Notes: a model not told the origin generated them from the letters alone. DNA of 64,000 bases from Streptomyces bikiniensis (GCA_000716465.1 JNWL01000003.1:62001-126000), one strand, 5' to 3'. Positions 8,208 to 17,176 are shown, counted from the first letter of the stretch. A program made the numbers and translations.

Positions 8208-9056
8208 TCAGGTCGTACGGGACACGGCGTCCACCAGCTCCGCCAGGGCCGTCCCGAGGGCCGCCGCCCCCGGTCCCGCCGCCCCGCCCGGTTCGCGCAT
8301 GTACAGATCCCGGCGTATCTCCACCATCAGCGCGTGGACCCGCGGCTCCCGGCCGTAGTGCGCCAGTGGCACGTAGGTACCGGCGAAGGGGCTGTCCGTC
8401 CCCACCCCGCCGAACCCGCCGAACGCCTCCCGCGCCGCGTCGAGGAGCGCGGGCGGCGTGTGGAAGGCGTCGGTGCCGAGGCAGACCGGCGGCCGGGGGC
8501 CGTCGCCGTGCAGCTCGTACGGCAGCGGTGCGCTCGGGTACGAGTGGACGTCGATCACCACCGCCCGGCCCGCCGCCGCCAGCCGCTCGGCCACGGCCTC
8601 GGCCATGCCCCTCGCGTACGGCGTGAAGTAGCGGTCGAGCAGCGGCGCCGGATCGAACCCGGCCGGCCGCAGCTCGGCCCGGTGCGTGGTGCGCGTGTAC
8701 ACCGCGCCCATCCCGACGGCCGCCATCTCCTCCCGCTCGTCCGGGAAGCGCTCGGGATCGACCACGAGGCGGGAGAGCCGGTTGACGAACCGCCAGGGGA
8801 CCGTGCCCGCCGCCGCGGCGGCCGCGGCCGCGATCTCCGCCGTGTGCGCGTCGGTGATGTGGTCCAGCTCCCGCTCCAGTGCGCCGTCGCCGAGCAGGAT
8901 CCCGGCCCGCACGTCCGCCGGCACCGCGCGGGAGGAGTGCGGCACGTGCAGGAGGACGGGGGAGTCCGGGGCGCCGGGGAGGAGGTCGAAGGGAGGGGGA
9001 GGGGGCGCGTCGGGGCGGCGGGCCTCGGGCGCGTCGGTGCGCGGGGTCTCGTTCAT
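8208..9056 (-). CDS. N-formylglutamate amidohydrolase family protein
   Basis: A 282-residue protein of the N-formylglutamate deformylase (HutG-like) family, which releases formate from N-formyl-L-glutamate. The signatures LLHVPHSSRAVP near residue 36 and VIDVHSYPSAPLPYE in the middle are conserved metal-site regions, followed by ELRPAGFDPAPLLDRY. The N-terminal 25 residues are proline-rich and low complexity. No histidine-degradation genes adjoin, so the physiological substrate is open. Confidence 0.85.
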   Translation of the reverse strand: MNETPRTDAPEARRPDAPPPPPFDLLPGAPDSPVLLHVPHSSRAVPADVRAGILLGDGALERELDHITDAHTAEIAAAAAAAAGTVPWRFVNRLSRLVVDPERFPDEREEMAAVGMGAVYTRTTHRAELRPAGFDPAPLLDRYFTPYARGMAEAVAERLAAAGRAVVIDVHSYPSAPLPYELHGDGPRPPVCLGTDAFHTPPALLDAAREAFGGFGGVGTDSPFAGTYVPLAHYGREPRVHALMVEIRRDLYMREPGGAAGPGAAALGTALAELVDAVSRTT

Positions 9057-9240
9057 GCCGGGATCCTCCCCCGACCCCGCCCGCGGCGTCACGAAACCGC
9101 TGGTTAGAGTGGTGGGAGGTTGCGCCGCCGTACCAGGACCGGGCGCGAGACCGGGCCGACTGTCGACCACAGGGACCCGTGAGACCCCCGTCCCCGCCTC
9201 ACCCGGCCCACGGCCGCCTGCCCCGGAAACGCCGCATCGC

Positions 9241-9837
9241 ATGAGCACCGACACCACGACCGCGCCGAGCCCCGACACCGCTCCCGCCGGCCCCCCTTCC
9301 ACCGCCGCCTCTTCCGCCGCTCCCGGCCCGGAGGGCCCCCGGCGGCCGAGGATGGCCGGACGGGCCCCGGCCCGGCCCGCGCCCGCGGCCGCCGTCCACA
9401 GCGTCAGCGCCGCCACGGCCGCCCTCCTCGGGCTCGTGGCCCTCGGCGCCCTCCTCCACGAACCCGTCCTGATACCCCCGCTGGCCGCCAGCGCCGCCCT
9501 GGTGCACTGCGCCCCCGCGCTGCCCCTCGCCCAGCCCCGGAGCGTGGTCGTCGGCCATCTGCTCGGAGCCGCCGCCGGATACGCGGTGGCCGCCGCCGCG
9601 AGCGGCAGCGCCTGGGCCGCCGCGGTCGCCGCCGGCGTCACCCTCGCGCTCACCACCCTGGCCCGCACCCCGCACTCGCCGGCCTGCGCGACCGCCGTCG
9701 TCGTCGTGCTCCAGGCGCCCGCCCCGGGCCGCTTCGTCCCCCTCCTCCTCGTTTCCACGGTCCTGCTCGTCCTGACCGCGTTCGCCGCCTCCCGCGTCCG
9801 GCGCGCGGCACCGAAGTACCCCGCCTACTGGTGGTGA
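9241..9837 (+). CDS. HPP-family integral membrane protein
   Basis: This 198-residue protein has a disordered N-terminus of about 50 residues (Pro/Ala/Ser-rich) and then four to five transmembrane helices. The segment EPVLIPPLAASAALVHCAP followed by LAQPRSVVVGHLLGA is the hallmark of the HPP family; members in other bacteria and plastids have been linked to nitrite transport, but that is not established here. The ATG is the best start because the conserved region begins about 50 residues in. Confidence 0.75.
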   Translation: MSTDTTTAPSPDTAPAGPPSTAASSAAPGPEGPRRPRMAGRAPARPAPAAAVHSVSAATAALLGLVALGALLHEPVLIPPLAASAALVHCAPALPLAQPRSVVVGHLLGAAAGYAVAAAASGSAWAAAVAAGVTLALTTLARTPHSPACATAVVVVLQAPAPGRFVPLLLVSTVLLVLTAFAASRVRRAAPKYPAYWW

Positions 9838-10316
9838 CCCCCGGGCCCGGCGCCCGCGTGACCCCGGTCGCGTCGGTGCGGCCCCCGGCCAGGCCCCCTC
9901 GGGCCCCCGGCAAGGCCCCCTCGTAACCCTCGGGCCCCCAGACCCCCGGACCCCCGGACCCCAGGTCGGGCGACCGCACGCCCTCCCGTCGTGCGCTGCG
10001 TGTGCGGGCGCCTGCGGCCCGATGCGCCCCGGCGCCGTGCGCTCCCGCACGCCCTCCGCGGGGGTGATCGCGTCAACTTCCGTTCGGTTCCGGCCGGGAA
10101 TCCCTGTCGGGGACCGGGTCGTTCACCGTCCGGTCCACCAGCGCGCATTACCCTTCGTTGGTCACCATTTGACCTCGTCTTGGTGAAACCTGTTGCCGGT
10201 GGGACCCCGGAGAGGGGGGTGCCGTGCCCGGCCACGGGCCGTCCCGGCCCGTCCCGCCCGTCCGCGCGACCACCGGCCCGTCCCCGCTCCTCGCGAGCCC
10301 ATGAGGGGAGATCCGC
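9838..10316. other. Gene-free interval with C-rich short repeats
   Basis: No convincing reading frame was found in this 479-base interval. Its first half has imperfect C-rich repeats: three units like acccccgg at about 9939-9961 and paired aggccccctcg units around 9892-9921. The second half has GC-rich dyads. A TTGACC at 10169-10174 could be a -35 element for the SulP gene, but no matching -10 hexamer follows at 16-18 bases. Confidence 0.5.
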
Positions 10317-11846
10317 ATGTCACCCTCCTTGCCCCTTCTCCGGCAGTTCCCCCACCTCCGGCAGGACTTCGCGGCCTCGCTCGTCGTCTTCCTCGTCGCA
10401 CTGCCGCTCTGCATCGGCGTGGCCGTCGCCTCCGGCGTACCGGCCGAACTCGGCCTGGTCACCGGCATCGTCGGCGGAATCGTCACCGGACTCATGCGGG
10501 GCAGCAGCCTCCAGGTCTCCGGGCCCGCCGCCGGTCTCACGGTCCTCGTCTTCGAGGCGGTCAAGGCCTTCGGCCTCGCCGCGCTCGGGATCATCGTGCT
10601 CCTCGCCGGACTGCTCCAGATCCTCATGGGCCTGCTGAGATGGGGCCGCTGGTTCCGGGCCATCTCCCTCTCGGTCGTCGAGGGCATGCTCGCCGGCATC
10701 GGCCTCGTCATCGTGGCCGGCCAGCTCTACGCGGCGGCCGGGCTCGACGCCCCCGACTCCGGCCTCGCCCGGCTCGCCGGTCTGCCCGCCGCCCTGGTCG
10801 GCGCGCTGACCGCCCCCGCCAACCTGGTCCCGCTCGCCGTCGCCACCGGCACGGTCCTGGTGGTCGTGGGCTGGCGGCACCTGCCCCCGAGGGCGCGGGC
10901 CGTGCCCGGCGCGCTCGTCGCGGTCCTCCTCGCCGCCCTCGCCACCGTCCTCCTGGACCTGCCGGTCGCCACCGTGAGGGTGAGCGGCGTCCTGGACGCC
11001 GTGCGCGTGCCCGGAGCGGACGCCTTCACCGCCCTGGCCGACGTCGCCCTGCTCGGCACCGTCCTCGCCTTCGCGCTGATCGCCTCGGCCGAGTCGCTGT
11101 TCAGCGCGGCGGCCGTGGACCGGCTGCACGACGGCCCCCGCACCGACTACGACCGCGAACTGCTCGCGCAGGGGGTCGGCAACGCGGTCTGCGGCGCCCT
11201 CGGCGCACTGCCCATGACCGCCGTGATCGTCCGCAGCTCGGCCAACGTCCAGGCCGGGGCCAGGACCAGGGCCTCCCGGGTGCTCCACGGCGTGTGGCTG
11301 CTGCTCTTCGCCGCCCTGCTGCCCGCCACCCTGGAGTACGTGCCACTCGCCGCGCTCGCCGGGATCCTCGTCCACGCCGGCTGGAAGCTGATCCCCTTCA
11401 AGGGACTCGTCGCGCTGTGGCGCGGCCACCGGGGCGAGGCGCTCGTCCTCGTCGTGACGGCCCTGGCGATCGTCACCGTCAACATGTTCGAGGGGGTCCT
11501 GGTCGGACTCGTCCTCTCCGTCGCCAAGGCGGCCTGGGACGCCTCCCACCTCCGCGTCGAGCGGACCGACGACGGCCACGGGCCGGTGCGCGTCAGCCTG
11601 TCGGGGAACGTCACCTTCCTGCGGCTGCCGAAGATACTCGACGCGCTCGAAGACCTGCCGGGGGACCGCCCGGTCGAACTGGACCTCTCCGGACTCCAGC
11701 ACCTCGACCACGCCTGCCGCGCCGCCCTGGAGACCTGGGTCGCACGCCACTCCGCCGCCGGCCCCGACTCCGTACGCCTGCACGGCTCGCCGGAGCGCGC
11801 GTCCGGTCCGTCGAAGGAGGGCGCACCCGCGCGGACGGGCTCCTGA
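10317..11846 (+). CDS. SulP-family inorganic anion transporter with STAS domain
   Basis: A 509-residue SLC26/SulP transporter. The membrane domain starts with FAASLVVFLVALPLCIGVAVASG, then LMRGSSLQVSGPAAGLTVLVFE, the usual substrate-site region. A short C-terminal STAS domain spans about 420-495 (VRVSLSGNVTFLRLP, VELDLSGLQHLD). Substrates in this family include bicarbonate, sulfate and other anions; no carbonic anhydrase domain is fused, as occurs in some relatives. The ATG is preceded by GGGGAG at 10305-10310. Confidence 0.9.
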   Translation: MSPSLPLLRQFPHLRQDFAASLVVFLVALPLCIGVAVASGVPAELGLVTGIVGGIVTGLMRGSSLQVSGPAAGLTVLVFEAVKAFGLAALGIIVLLAGLLQILMGLLRWGRWFRAISLSVVEGMLAGIGLVIVAGQLYAAAGLDAPDSGLARLAGLPAALVGALTAPANLVPLAVATGTVLVVVGWRHLPPRARAVPGALVAVLLAALATVLLDLPVATVRVSGVLDAVRVPGADAFTALADVALLGTVLAFALIASAESLFSAAAVDRLHDGPRTDYDRELLAQGVGNAVCGALGALPMTAVIVRSSANVQAGARTRASRVLHGVWLLLFAALLPATLEYVPLAALAGILVHAGWKLIPFKGLVALWRGHRGEALVLVVTALAIVTVNMFEGVLVGLVLSVAKAAWDASHLRVERTDDGHGPVRVSLSGNVTFLRLPKILDALEDLPGDRPVELDLSGLQHLDHACRAALETWVARHSAAGPDSVRLHGSPERASGPSKEGAPARTGS

Positions 11847-11882
11847 CCCGGGGTCATCCCAAGGCCCGCGCACGGGCATCGG

Positions 11883-11907
11883 GGATGAGGACGGCAGTCC
11901 GGGGTAC
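11883..11907 (+). promoter_or_regulatory. Putative SigB-type promoter for the small membrane protein gene
   Basis: GGAT at 11883-11886, a 15-base spacer and GGGTAC at 11902-11907 match the reported Streptomyces SigB consensus GNNT-N14-16-GGGTAC/T. It lies 32 bases upstream of the ATG at 11940, giving a leader of about 25 bases with AGGGAGG inside. It belongs with the similar site before the sigma gene 0.9 kb away. Confidence 0.55.
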
Positions 11908-11939
11908 CCGATGACCGTCCAACCCACTAGGGAGGAATC

Positions 11940-12164
11940 ATGGGTCTGGGAGCTTTCATCATTCTGATCGCGGTGGGGGCCATTCTCACGTTCGCGTCGG
12001 ACTGGCAGATGGAGGGGGTCAACCTCGATCTGGTCGGCCTGATCCTCATGGCCGTCGGCATCATCGGGACGGCGGCCTACGTCAGCGTGCTGCGCCGCCG
12101 CCGCATGGTCGTCCCCCCGGTCGCCCCCACGGTCACCGAGGACGACCGGCGGGACCTGCTCTGA
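11940..12164 (+). CDS. Small two-helix membrane protein (DUF6458-like)
   Basis: A 74-residue protein with two hydrophobic helices (GAFIILIAVGAILTFA and LVGLILMAVGIIGTAAYV) around a short loop with GVNLDLVG, then a basic RRRRM and acidic tail. This matches the small actinobacterial family I know as DUF6458; the function is unknown. A strong GGAGG ribosome binding site is 6 bases before the ATG. It probably responds to envelope or osmotic stress through the SigB-type promoter at 11883. Confidence 0.8.
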   Translation: MGLGAFIILIAVGAILTFASDWQMEGVNLDLVGLILMAVGIIGTAAYVSVLRRRRMVVPPVAPTVTEDDRRDLL

Positions 12165-12199
12165 ACGAACGTTCCGCCGTCGTCCCCGCAAGGGGTGTG

Positions 12200-12240
12200 C
12201 GAGAGGGGTGACCGCGCTTCGGGCGCGGTCACCCCTCTCG
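12200..12240. terminator. Bidirectional hairpin terminator
   Basis: An 18-bp perfect stem, cgagaggggtgaccgcgc with its complement, closes a ttcgg loop. It lies between the plus-strand small membrane protein gene ending at 12164 and the minus-strand ATPase gene ending at 12282, so it can serve both. Confidence 0.92.
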
Positions 12241-12281
12241 TCTCTCCGTCTTCCGCCGCGCGCCCGGGGCGCGGACGCCGT

Positions 12282-12713
12282 TCACCGGTCCACCGTCACC
12301 GCCGCGTGGATGGTCTTGCCGTCCGGCCGGGTGTCCACGGTGACCTCCCGGCACAGCCGCAGCACGATCGGCCAGCCGAAGCCGCCCGGGCGCAGCTCCT
12401 CGCGCAGGTCGTAGCGCGGCGCCTGCCCGCTGGCGTCCGCCACGGACACGGTCACGCGGTCGGGCCCGACGGCGATGCCGAAGTCCACGACCCCGCCCCC
12501 GTGCCGGTGCGCGTTCGTGACCAGCTCCGACGTGACGAGCAGCAGGTCGTCGACCTGGTGCGGCGGCAGCGGGCCGAGGGCCGCGAGCGTGTGGCAGACC
12601 AGCTGCCGCGCCTGCGCGGGAGTGCCGATCGGCGACGGCCCGTACGCCCCTGCGCCGGGGCGGGCCGTCGGGGCCGCCGGCGTACGGGACCGGGTGTCGC
12701 TCCGAGTGTTCAT
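12282..12713 (-). CDS. Anti-sigma-like ATP-binding protein (HATPase_c, RsbW/SpoIIAB type)
   Basis: This 143-residue protein carries a GHKL ATPase domain: VDDLLLVTSELVTNAHRHG is the N-box with the catalytic Glu and Mg-binding Asn, and DASGQAPRY plus GGFGWPIVLRLC form the nucleotide lid. Streptomyces has many such single-domain kinases that bind sigma factors or phosphorylate STAS anti-anti-sigma factors. It is divergent from a SigB-type sigma gene 180 bp away, making that sigma a natural candidate partner, but no anti-anti-sigma gene adjoins. Confidence 0.85.
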   Translation of the reverse strand: MNTRSDTRSRTPAAPTARPGAGAYGPSPIGTPAQARQLVCHTLAALGPLPPHQVDDLLLVTSELVTNAHRHGGGVVDFGIAVGPDRVTVSVADASGQAPRYDLREELRPGGFGWPIVLRLCREVTVDTRPDGKTIHAAVTVDR

Positions 12714-12821
12714 CGCGGGGTCCCTTTCTTCCTGATTCCTCAACAGGTGACGGAATTCGCCTGCCCGTTCGCCCAGAAGTGATGCGCGCCACTCCGGCCG
12801 GAGCGGACGCCCCGTTCGGGG

Positions 12822-12846
12822 GAGTGCGTTCCGGAAGCGGGGGTAC
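12822..12846 (+). promoter_or_regulatory. Putative SigB-type promoter of the sigma factor gene
   Basis: GAGT at 12822-12825, a 15-base spacer and GGGTAC at 12841-12846 match the SigB consensus GNNT-N14-16-GGGTAC/T. The site is 47 bases upstream of the GTG of a SigB-family gene, which suggests positive autoregulation as known for this sigma class. Confidence 0.6.
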
Positions 12847-12893
12847 GAGAACCGGAACTGCTGGACCGACCGCGAAGAAGAGGAGGTTGTCGC

Positions 12894-13766
12894 GTGCGGA
12901 CCGAGACGGCCGAGGCGATGGCGACGTACGTGACGAGCGGCGCGTGTGAGGACCTGCCCGTCCTGGAGGCTCCCCACGAGGTCGCGCCCCAGGACGCCCG
13001 CGCCCTGACGAAGGTGTTCCTCCGCGAGCTGGCGGAACGGGAGGAGGGCACCGAGGCGTACCAGTACGTCCGGAACACCCTGATCGAGATCAACATGTCG
13101 CTCGTGCGGTACGCGGCGGGGCGGTTCCGCGCGCGGGCCGACGAGATGGAGGACATCGTCCAGGTCGGCATGATCGGCCTGATCAAGGCGATCGACCGCT
13201 TCGACCTCGCGCGCGAGGTGGAGTTCGCCACCTTCGCGGTGCCGTACATCGTGGGCGAGATCAAGCGCTTCTTCCGGGACACCACCTGGGCGGTGCACGT
13301 CCCCCGCCGGCTGCAGGAGGCGCGGGTGGAGCTGGCGAAGGCGACCGACGAGCTGAGTTCGCGGCTCGGCCGGGCGCCCCGGGTCGCGGAGCTGGCCCTG
13401 CTGATGGGGCTCCCCGAGGAGGAGGTGGTCGAGGCCCAGATCGCCTCGAACGGCTACAACTCGACCTCGCTGGACGCCGCGATCAACGGCGGCGACGAGG
13501 AGGACGAGGCGGCCCTGGCCGACTTCATCGGAGAGGAGGACCCGGCGCTCGAACTCTTCGAGAACTTCCACACCCTCGCCCCGCTGGTGGTGGCCCTCGA
13601 CGAGCGCGACCGGCTGCTGCTCCACCTGCGCTTCGTCGAGGAGCTGACGCAGGCGCAGATCGGCGAGCGGCTCGGCGTCTCCCAGATGCACGTCTCGCGG
13701 CTCCTGGCCCGCAGCCTCAACCGGCTGCGGGAGGGCATGCTCGGGCAGCCGCGCGCCACCGGGTGA
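12894..13766 (+). CDS. RNA polymerase sigma factor, SigB/SigF/SigG group
   Basis: A 290-residue group 3 sigma factor. Region 2 has VRYAAGRFRARADEMEDIVQVGMIGLIKAIDRFD and region 2.4 FATFAVPYIVGEIKRFFRD; region 3 follows with VPRRLQEARVEL; region 4 has ELTQAQIGERLGVSQMHVSRLLARSL as the -35-binding helix-turn-helix. The GTG start is preceded by AGGAGG. In streptomycetes this group controls osmotic and oxidative stress and sporulation. The linked ATPase, an own-type promoter and the adjacent ectoine operon are consistent with osmotic-stress control; direct regulation of ect genes is not shown. Confidence 0.92.
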   Translation: MRTETAEAMATYVTSGACEDLPVLEAPHEVAPQDARALTKVFLRELAEREEGTEAYQYVRNTLIEINMSLVRYAAGRFRARADEMEDIVQVGMIGLIKAIDRFDLAREVEFATFAVPYIVGEIKRFFRDTTWAVHVPRRLQEARVELAKATDELSSRLGRAPRVAELALLMGLPEEEVVEAQIASNGYNSTSLDAAINGGDEEDEAALADFIGEEDPALELFENFHTLAPLVVALDERDRLLLHLRFVEELTQAQIGERLGVSQMHVSRLLARSLNRLREGMLGQPRATG

Positions 13767-13780
13767 GCGGCCGGCGGCAC

Positions 13781-13834
13781 GTACGGGAAGGGCTCGCGCC
13801 CCCGGGAGACCGGGGCACGAGCCCTTTTCCGTAC
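13781..13834. terminator. Long hairpin between sigma and ectD genes
   Basis: The arms gtacgggaagggctcg and cgagcccttttccgtac pair with one mismatch or bulge around an inner G/C-rich hairpin. It lies between convergent genes ending at 13766 (+) and 13847 (-) and could end both transcripts. Confidence 0.8.
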
Positions 13835-13846
13835 GCGCGAACCGGG

Positions 13847-14731
13847 TTACGGACGCGCGGCGATGAAGGAGGGGCGCCGGACCGGGGCGGCGAAGGGCGC
13901 CTCCGGCAGGTTCTCCACGCTGTTGAAGACCAGGAACACGTTGCTCCGGGGGTACGGGGTGATGTTGTCGCCCGACCCGTGCAGGGCGTTGCAGTCGAAC
14001 CAGGTGGCCGAGCCGGCGGGCCCCGTGAAGTGCCGGATGCCGCACGCCTCGGCGAAGGTGGTGAGCGCCTCGTTCGAGGGCGTCCCCGCGTCCTGCATCT
14101 GAAGCGACCTCTTGTAGTTGTCCCGGGGGGTCTCCCCGGCGCAGCCCAGGAAGGTGCGGTGCGAACCGGGCATGATCATCAGACTGCCGTTGGTGGTGAA
14201 GTTCGGCGTGAGCGCGATCGACACCGAGACCGTCCGCATCTGCGGCAGACCGTCCTCGGCGTGCCAGGTCTCGAAGTCGGAGTGCCAGTAGAAGCCGCTG
14301 GCGCCGAAGCCCGGCTTCACGTTGACCCGCGACTGGTGCACGTAGACGTCGGAGCCGAGGATCTGGCGGGCGCGGCCCACGACCCGCGGGTCCTCGGCGA
14401 GCCGGCCGAAGACCTCGCTGATCCGGTGCACCTCGAAGACGGACCGGATCTCCTGGGAGCGGGGCTCGACGATCGCCCGCTCGTCGGCCCGGACGGCGGG
14501 GTCGGTGACGAGCCGGTCCAGCTCCGCCCGGAGCTCGTCGACCTCGTCGGGGGTGACGAGTTCGTCCACCGTGACGAAGCCGTCGCGGTCGTACTCCTCC
14601 AGTTCGCGCGCCCAGAAGGGGCCGGGCGTACCGGGCTCGGACCACACGACGGGGTCCTTGCGGCCGATCAGCTCCTCCCGGGGGCCGCGGGTGGGATAGA
14701 GGTCGACGGGGCGGGTGGGTGCGGAGGCCAT
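13847..14731 (-). CDS. ectD: Ectoine hydroxylase
   Basis: The 294-residue protein is a non-heme Fe(II), 2-oxoglutarate-dependent dioxygenase converting ectoine to 5-hydroxyectoine. The EctD signature GFYWHSDFETWHAEDG supplies the first Fe-binding His and Asp; the distal His is in NALHGSGDN. The length is usual for EctD. It is the last gene of ectABCD, 68 bp after ectC, and ends in TAA before a terminator. The compatible solute protects against salt, heat and desiccation. Confidence 0.95.
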   Translation of the reverse strand: MASAPTRPVDLYPTRGPREELIGRKDPVVWSEPGTPGPFWARELEEYDRDGFVTVDELVTPDEVDELRAELDRLVTDPAVRADERAIVEPRSQEIRSVFEVHRISEVFGRLAEDPRVVGRARQILGSDVYVHQSRVNVKPGFGASGFYWHSDFETWHAEDGLPQMRTVSVSIALTPNFTTNGSLMIMPGSHRTFLGCAGETPRDNYKRSLQMQDAGTPSNEALTTFAEACGIRHFTGPAGSATWFDCNALHGSGDNITPYPRSNVFLVFNSVENLPEAPFAAPVRRPSFIAARP

Positions 14732-14799
14732 GGGGCGGTGCGCCTTCCTTTCGTGCGTCTGGTGCGTCTCGTACGTCTGGGGCGGGGGAGTGCGGCGGG

Positions 14800-15237
14800 T
14801 CAGGCGGCGTCGTCCGCGGCGCCGGCGTCGGTCGGCTCGGACTCGGGCTCGGTCAGCAGGGGGTAGACGCCGTTCTCGTCGTGGTCCTCGCGCCCGGTGA
14901 CGGGCGGGTTGAAGACGCACAGGCAGCGGAAGTCCTTCCTGACCTTGAGGGTGTGGCGCTCGTGCCCATCGAGCAGGTACATCGTCCCGGGCACGATCGT
15001 GTGCGTGAGGCCCGTCTCGTGGTCGGTGAGCTCGGCCTCGCCCTCCGTGCAGACGACGGCCTCGACGTGGTGCGCGTACCACATGGAGGTCTCGGTCCCG
15101 GCGTACAGCACCGTCTCGTGGAGGGAGAAGCCGACCCGCTCGCGGGCCAGGACGATGCGCTTGCTCTCCCAGGTGCCCGAGGCGGCCCTCACGTGCCGCT
15201 CGGTGTTCTCCAGCTCGGCGAAGGAGCGGACGATCAC
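14800..15237 (-). CDS. ectC: L-ectoine synthase
   Basis: This 145-residue cupin cyclises N-gamma-acetyl-2,4-diaminobutyrate to ectoine with loss of water. Clear family marks are [20 protein letters not shown], the metal-site [14 protein letters not shown], and [21 protein letters not shown]. It starts with GTG ([10 protein letters not shown]). The C-terminus has a short acidic extension. It lies 55 bp downstream of ectB. Confidence 0.95.
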   Translation of the reverse strand: MIVRSFAELENTERHVRAASGTWESKRIVLARERVGFSLHETVLYAGTETSMWYAHHVEAVVCTEGEAELTDHETGLTHTIVPGTMYLLDGHERHTLKVRKDFRCLCVFNPPVTGREDHDENGVYPLLTEPESEPTDAGAADDAA

Positions 15238-15272
15238 AGAGGTGTCTCCTTTCGGGGAATCCGCAGGGTGGC

Positions 15273-15305
15273 GGATCAGGCGGTGTGGAGGATCAGGCGG
15301 TGTGG
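15273..15305. repeat. 17-bp tandem duplication across the ectB stop codon
   Basis: The 16-base unit ggatcaggcggtgtgg occurs at 15273-15288 and again at 15290-15305, one base apart. The copy inside ectB holds the last codons and TGA; the second repeats this just downstream. It looks like a recent local duplication. Confidence 0.85.
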
Positions 15306-16564
15306 CGGACGGAGCGGGCCAGGATGCCGAGGCCCTCGTCGAGCTCGTCGTCCGTCGCGGTCAGCGGCGGGAGCAGCTTGACCACCTCGCCGTGCGGTCC
15401 GGACGTCTCCAGGAGCAGGCCGGTCTCGAAGGCCCGCCGGCACACGGCCTCGGCGCGCTCTCCGTCGGCGAACTCCAGGCCCCACACGAGACCGCGTCCG
15501 CGCACCGCGACGCCCGACCGCCCGTCGTCCCCGCACAGGTCGAGCAGGGCGCGCTCCACCCGGTCGGCCCGCCCCAGGGTGCGCTCGCGCAGGGCGTCGT
15601 CGCGCCAGTAGGCGTCGAGGGCGGCGGTGGCGGTGACGAAGGCGGGGTTGTTGCCGCGGAAGGTGCCGTTGTGCTCGCCGGGCTCCCACAGGTCGAGCTC
15701 CGGGCGGAACAGGCAGAGGGCCATGGGCAGGCCGTAGCCGCTGATGGACTTGGACAGGGTGACGATGTCGGGCGTGATGCCCGCCTCCTCGAAGGAGAAG
15801 AAGTCGCCGGTGCGCCCGCAGCCCATCTGGACGTCGTCCACGATCAGGAGCATGTCGTGGCGGCGGCAGAGGTCCGCGAGGGCGCGCAGCCACTCGGCGC
15901 GGGCGACGTTGATCCCGCCCTCGCCCTGGACGGTCTCGACGATGACGGCCGCCGGGTGGTCGAGGCCGGAGCCCGGGTCCTGGAGGAGCCGCTCGAACCA
16001 CAGGAAGTCGGGGACCTGCCCGTCGAAGTAGTGGTCGAAGGGCATCCGGGTGGCGTGGGGCAGGGTCACGCCCGCCCCGGCGCGCTTGGCGGAGTTGCCG
16101 GTGACGGCGAGCGAGCCGAGCGACATCCCGTGGAAGGCGTTGGTGAAGGAGACGACGGTCTCGCGCCCGGTGACCTTGCGGGCGAGCTTCAGGGCCGCCT
16201 CCACCGCGTTGGTGCCGGTCGGGCCGGGGAACATCACCTTGTAGGGCAGGGCGCGGGGCTCCAGGACCGCCGAGCGGAAGGCCTCCAGGAAGCCGCGTTT
16301 GGCGGTCGTCGACATGTCGAGGCCGTGGGTGATGCCGTCGTCGGCGAGGTAGTCGAGGAGGGCGCGCTTGAGGACCGGGTTGTTGTGCCCGTAGTTCAGC
16401 GAGCCGGCTCCGGCGAAGAAGTCGAGGTAGGGCCGCCCCTGCTCGTCGTACAGCCTGCTGCCGGAGGCGCGCTCGAAGACGGCGGGCCAGGCGCGGCAGT
16501 AGCTGCGGACCTCCGACTCGACGGTCTCGAAGACGGAGGAGGGGGCGAGTTCGGTCAGGGTCAC
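15293..16564 (-). CDS. ectB: Diaminobutyrate--2-oxoglutarate transaminase
   Basis: A 423-residue class III PLP aminotransferase that converts L-aspartate semialdehyde to 2,4-diaminobutyrate with glutamate as donor. It shows [15 protein letters not shown] near the N-terminus, [18 protein letters not shown], the Asp-containing [20 protein letters not shown] and the PLP-lysine segment [15 protein letters not shown]. The start is GTG (MTLTELAP). It is the second gene of ectABCD, about 70 bp after ectA. Confidence 0.95.
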   Translation of the reverse strand: MTLTELAPSSVFETVESEVRSYCRAWPAVFERASGSRLYDEQGRPYLDFFAGAGSLNYGHNNPVLKRALLDYLADDGITHGLDMSTTAKRGFLEAFRSAVLEPRALPYKVMFPGPTGTNAVEAALKLARKVTGRETVVSFTNAFHGMSLGSLAVTGNSAKRAGAGVTLPHATRMPFDHYFDGQVPDFLWFERLLQDPGSGLDHPAAVIVETVQGEGGINVARAEWLRALADLCRRHDMLLIVDDVQMGCGRTGDFFSFEEAGITPDIVTLSKSISGYGLPMALCLFRPELDLWEPGEHNGTFRGNNPAFVTATAALDAYWRDDALRERTLGRADRVERALLDLCGDDGRSGVAVRGRGLVWGLEFADGERAEAVCRRAFETGLLLETSGPHGEVVKLLPPLTATDDELDEGLGILARSVRHTA

Positions 16565-16633
16565 GGAGTCTCTTCTCCCAAGGTGGTGCGGGTGCGTGCG
16601 TGTGTACGGGGGCGGCCGGGGCCGCCGGGCGGC

Positions 16634-17176
16634 TCAGCGGACCGCGGAGTCCAGGGGGCCGATGCGGTACAGCACTTCGGCCTCGTGCCCCGCCGTGGGG
16701 AAGGAGGAAGCCGGGAAGAGGATCTCCCGCGCCACCTCGGCGCCGTGACGGCGCGCGTAGGACCGGAACATCCGGTCGGACGCCAGGTTCCCCGGCGTGA
16801 CGGTCGCCTCCACGCGGTCGAGTCCGTGCTCGGCCGCCACCCGGGCGGACAGAGCGTCGAGCAGGGCCCCGGCTACCCCGCTTCCGCGGTGCGAATCCTC
16901 CACGGCGACCTGCCAGACGAAGAGCGTGCCCGGCGCGTCGGGCCGCAGGTAGCCGGTGACGAAGCCCACCGGGCGCCCGGAGGCGTCACGGGCGACGGCG
17001 GTCGTGTCGGCGAAGTCGCGGCACCACAGCAGATAGCTGTACGGCGAGTTGAGGTCCAGCTCTCCCGAGCCGCGGGCGATCCGCCAGAGGTCGGCGCCGT
17101 CCTCCCGTTCGGCCGGGCCGACGGAGACGCCGCCGGTCAGAGGTGTCGTGGGGGCAGTGGACTGGGCAGTGGTCAT
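16634..17176 (-). CDS. ectA: L-2,4-diaminobutyrate N-acetyltransferase
   Basis: This 180-residue GNAT protein acetylates 2,4-diaminobutyrate, the second biosynthetic step. The EctA-specific LDLNSPYSYLLWCRDF, the acetyl-CoA region VAVEDSHRGSGVAGALLDAL and FVWQ are clear. It is the first gene of the operon. The 260-base upstream interval is less GC-rich than its surroundings and holds a dyad GAGGGGAATCCCTC at 17272-17285; I could not fix a promoter there. Confidence 0.94.
   Translation of the reverse strand: MTTAQSTAPTTPLTGGVSVGPAEREDGADLWRIARGSGELDLNSPYSYLLWCRDFADTTAVARDASGRPVGFVTGYLRPDAPGTLFVWQVAVEDSHRGSGVAGALLDALSARVAAEHGLDRVEATVTPGNLASDRMFRSYARRHGAEVAREILFPASSFPTAGHEAEVLYRIGPLDSAVR

Noticed and set aside
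9939..9965. Repeats as a CRISPR or integration array
   Set aside because: Units are only about 8-9 bases, C-rich and without spacers.
10169..10190. TTGACC as a -35 for the SulP gene
   Set aside because: No plausible -10 hexamer occurs at 16-18 bases downstream.
10320..12191. A 623-codon antisense frame across the SulP gene
   Set aside because: The sense strand encodes a full SulP transporter with STAS; the antisense product is Glu/Gly/Asp-rich without a fold.
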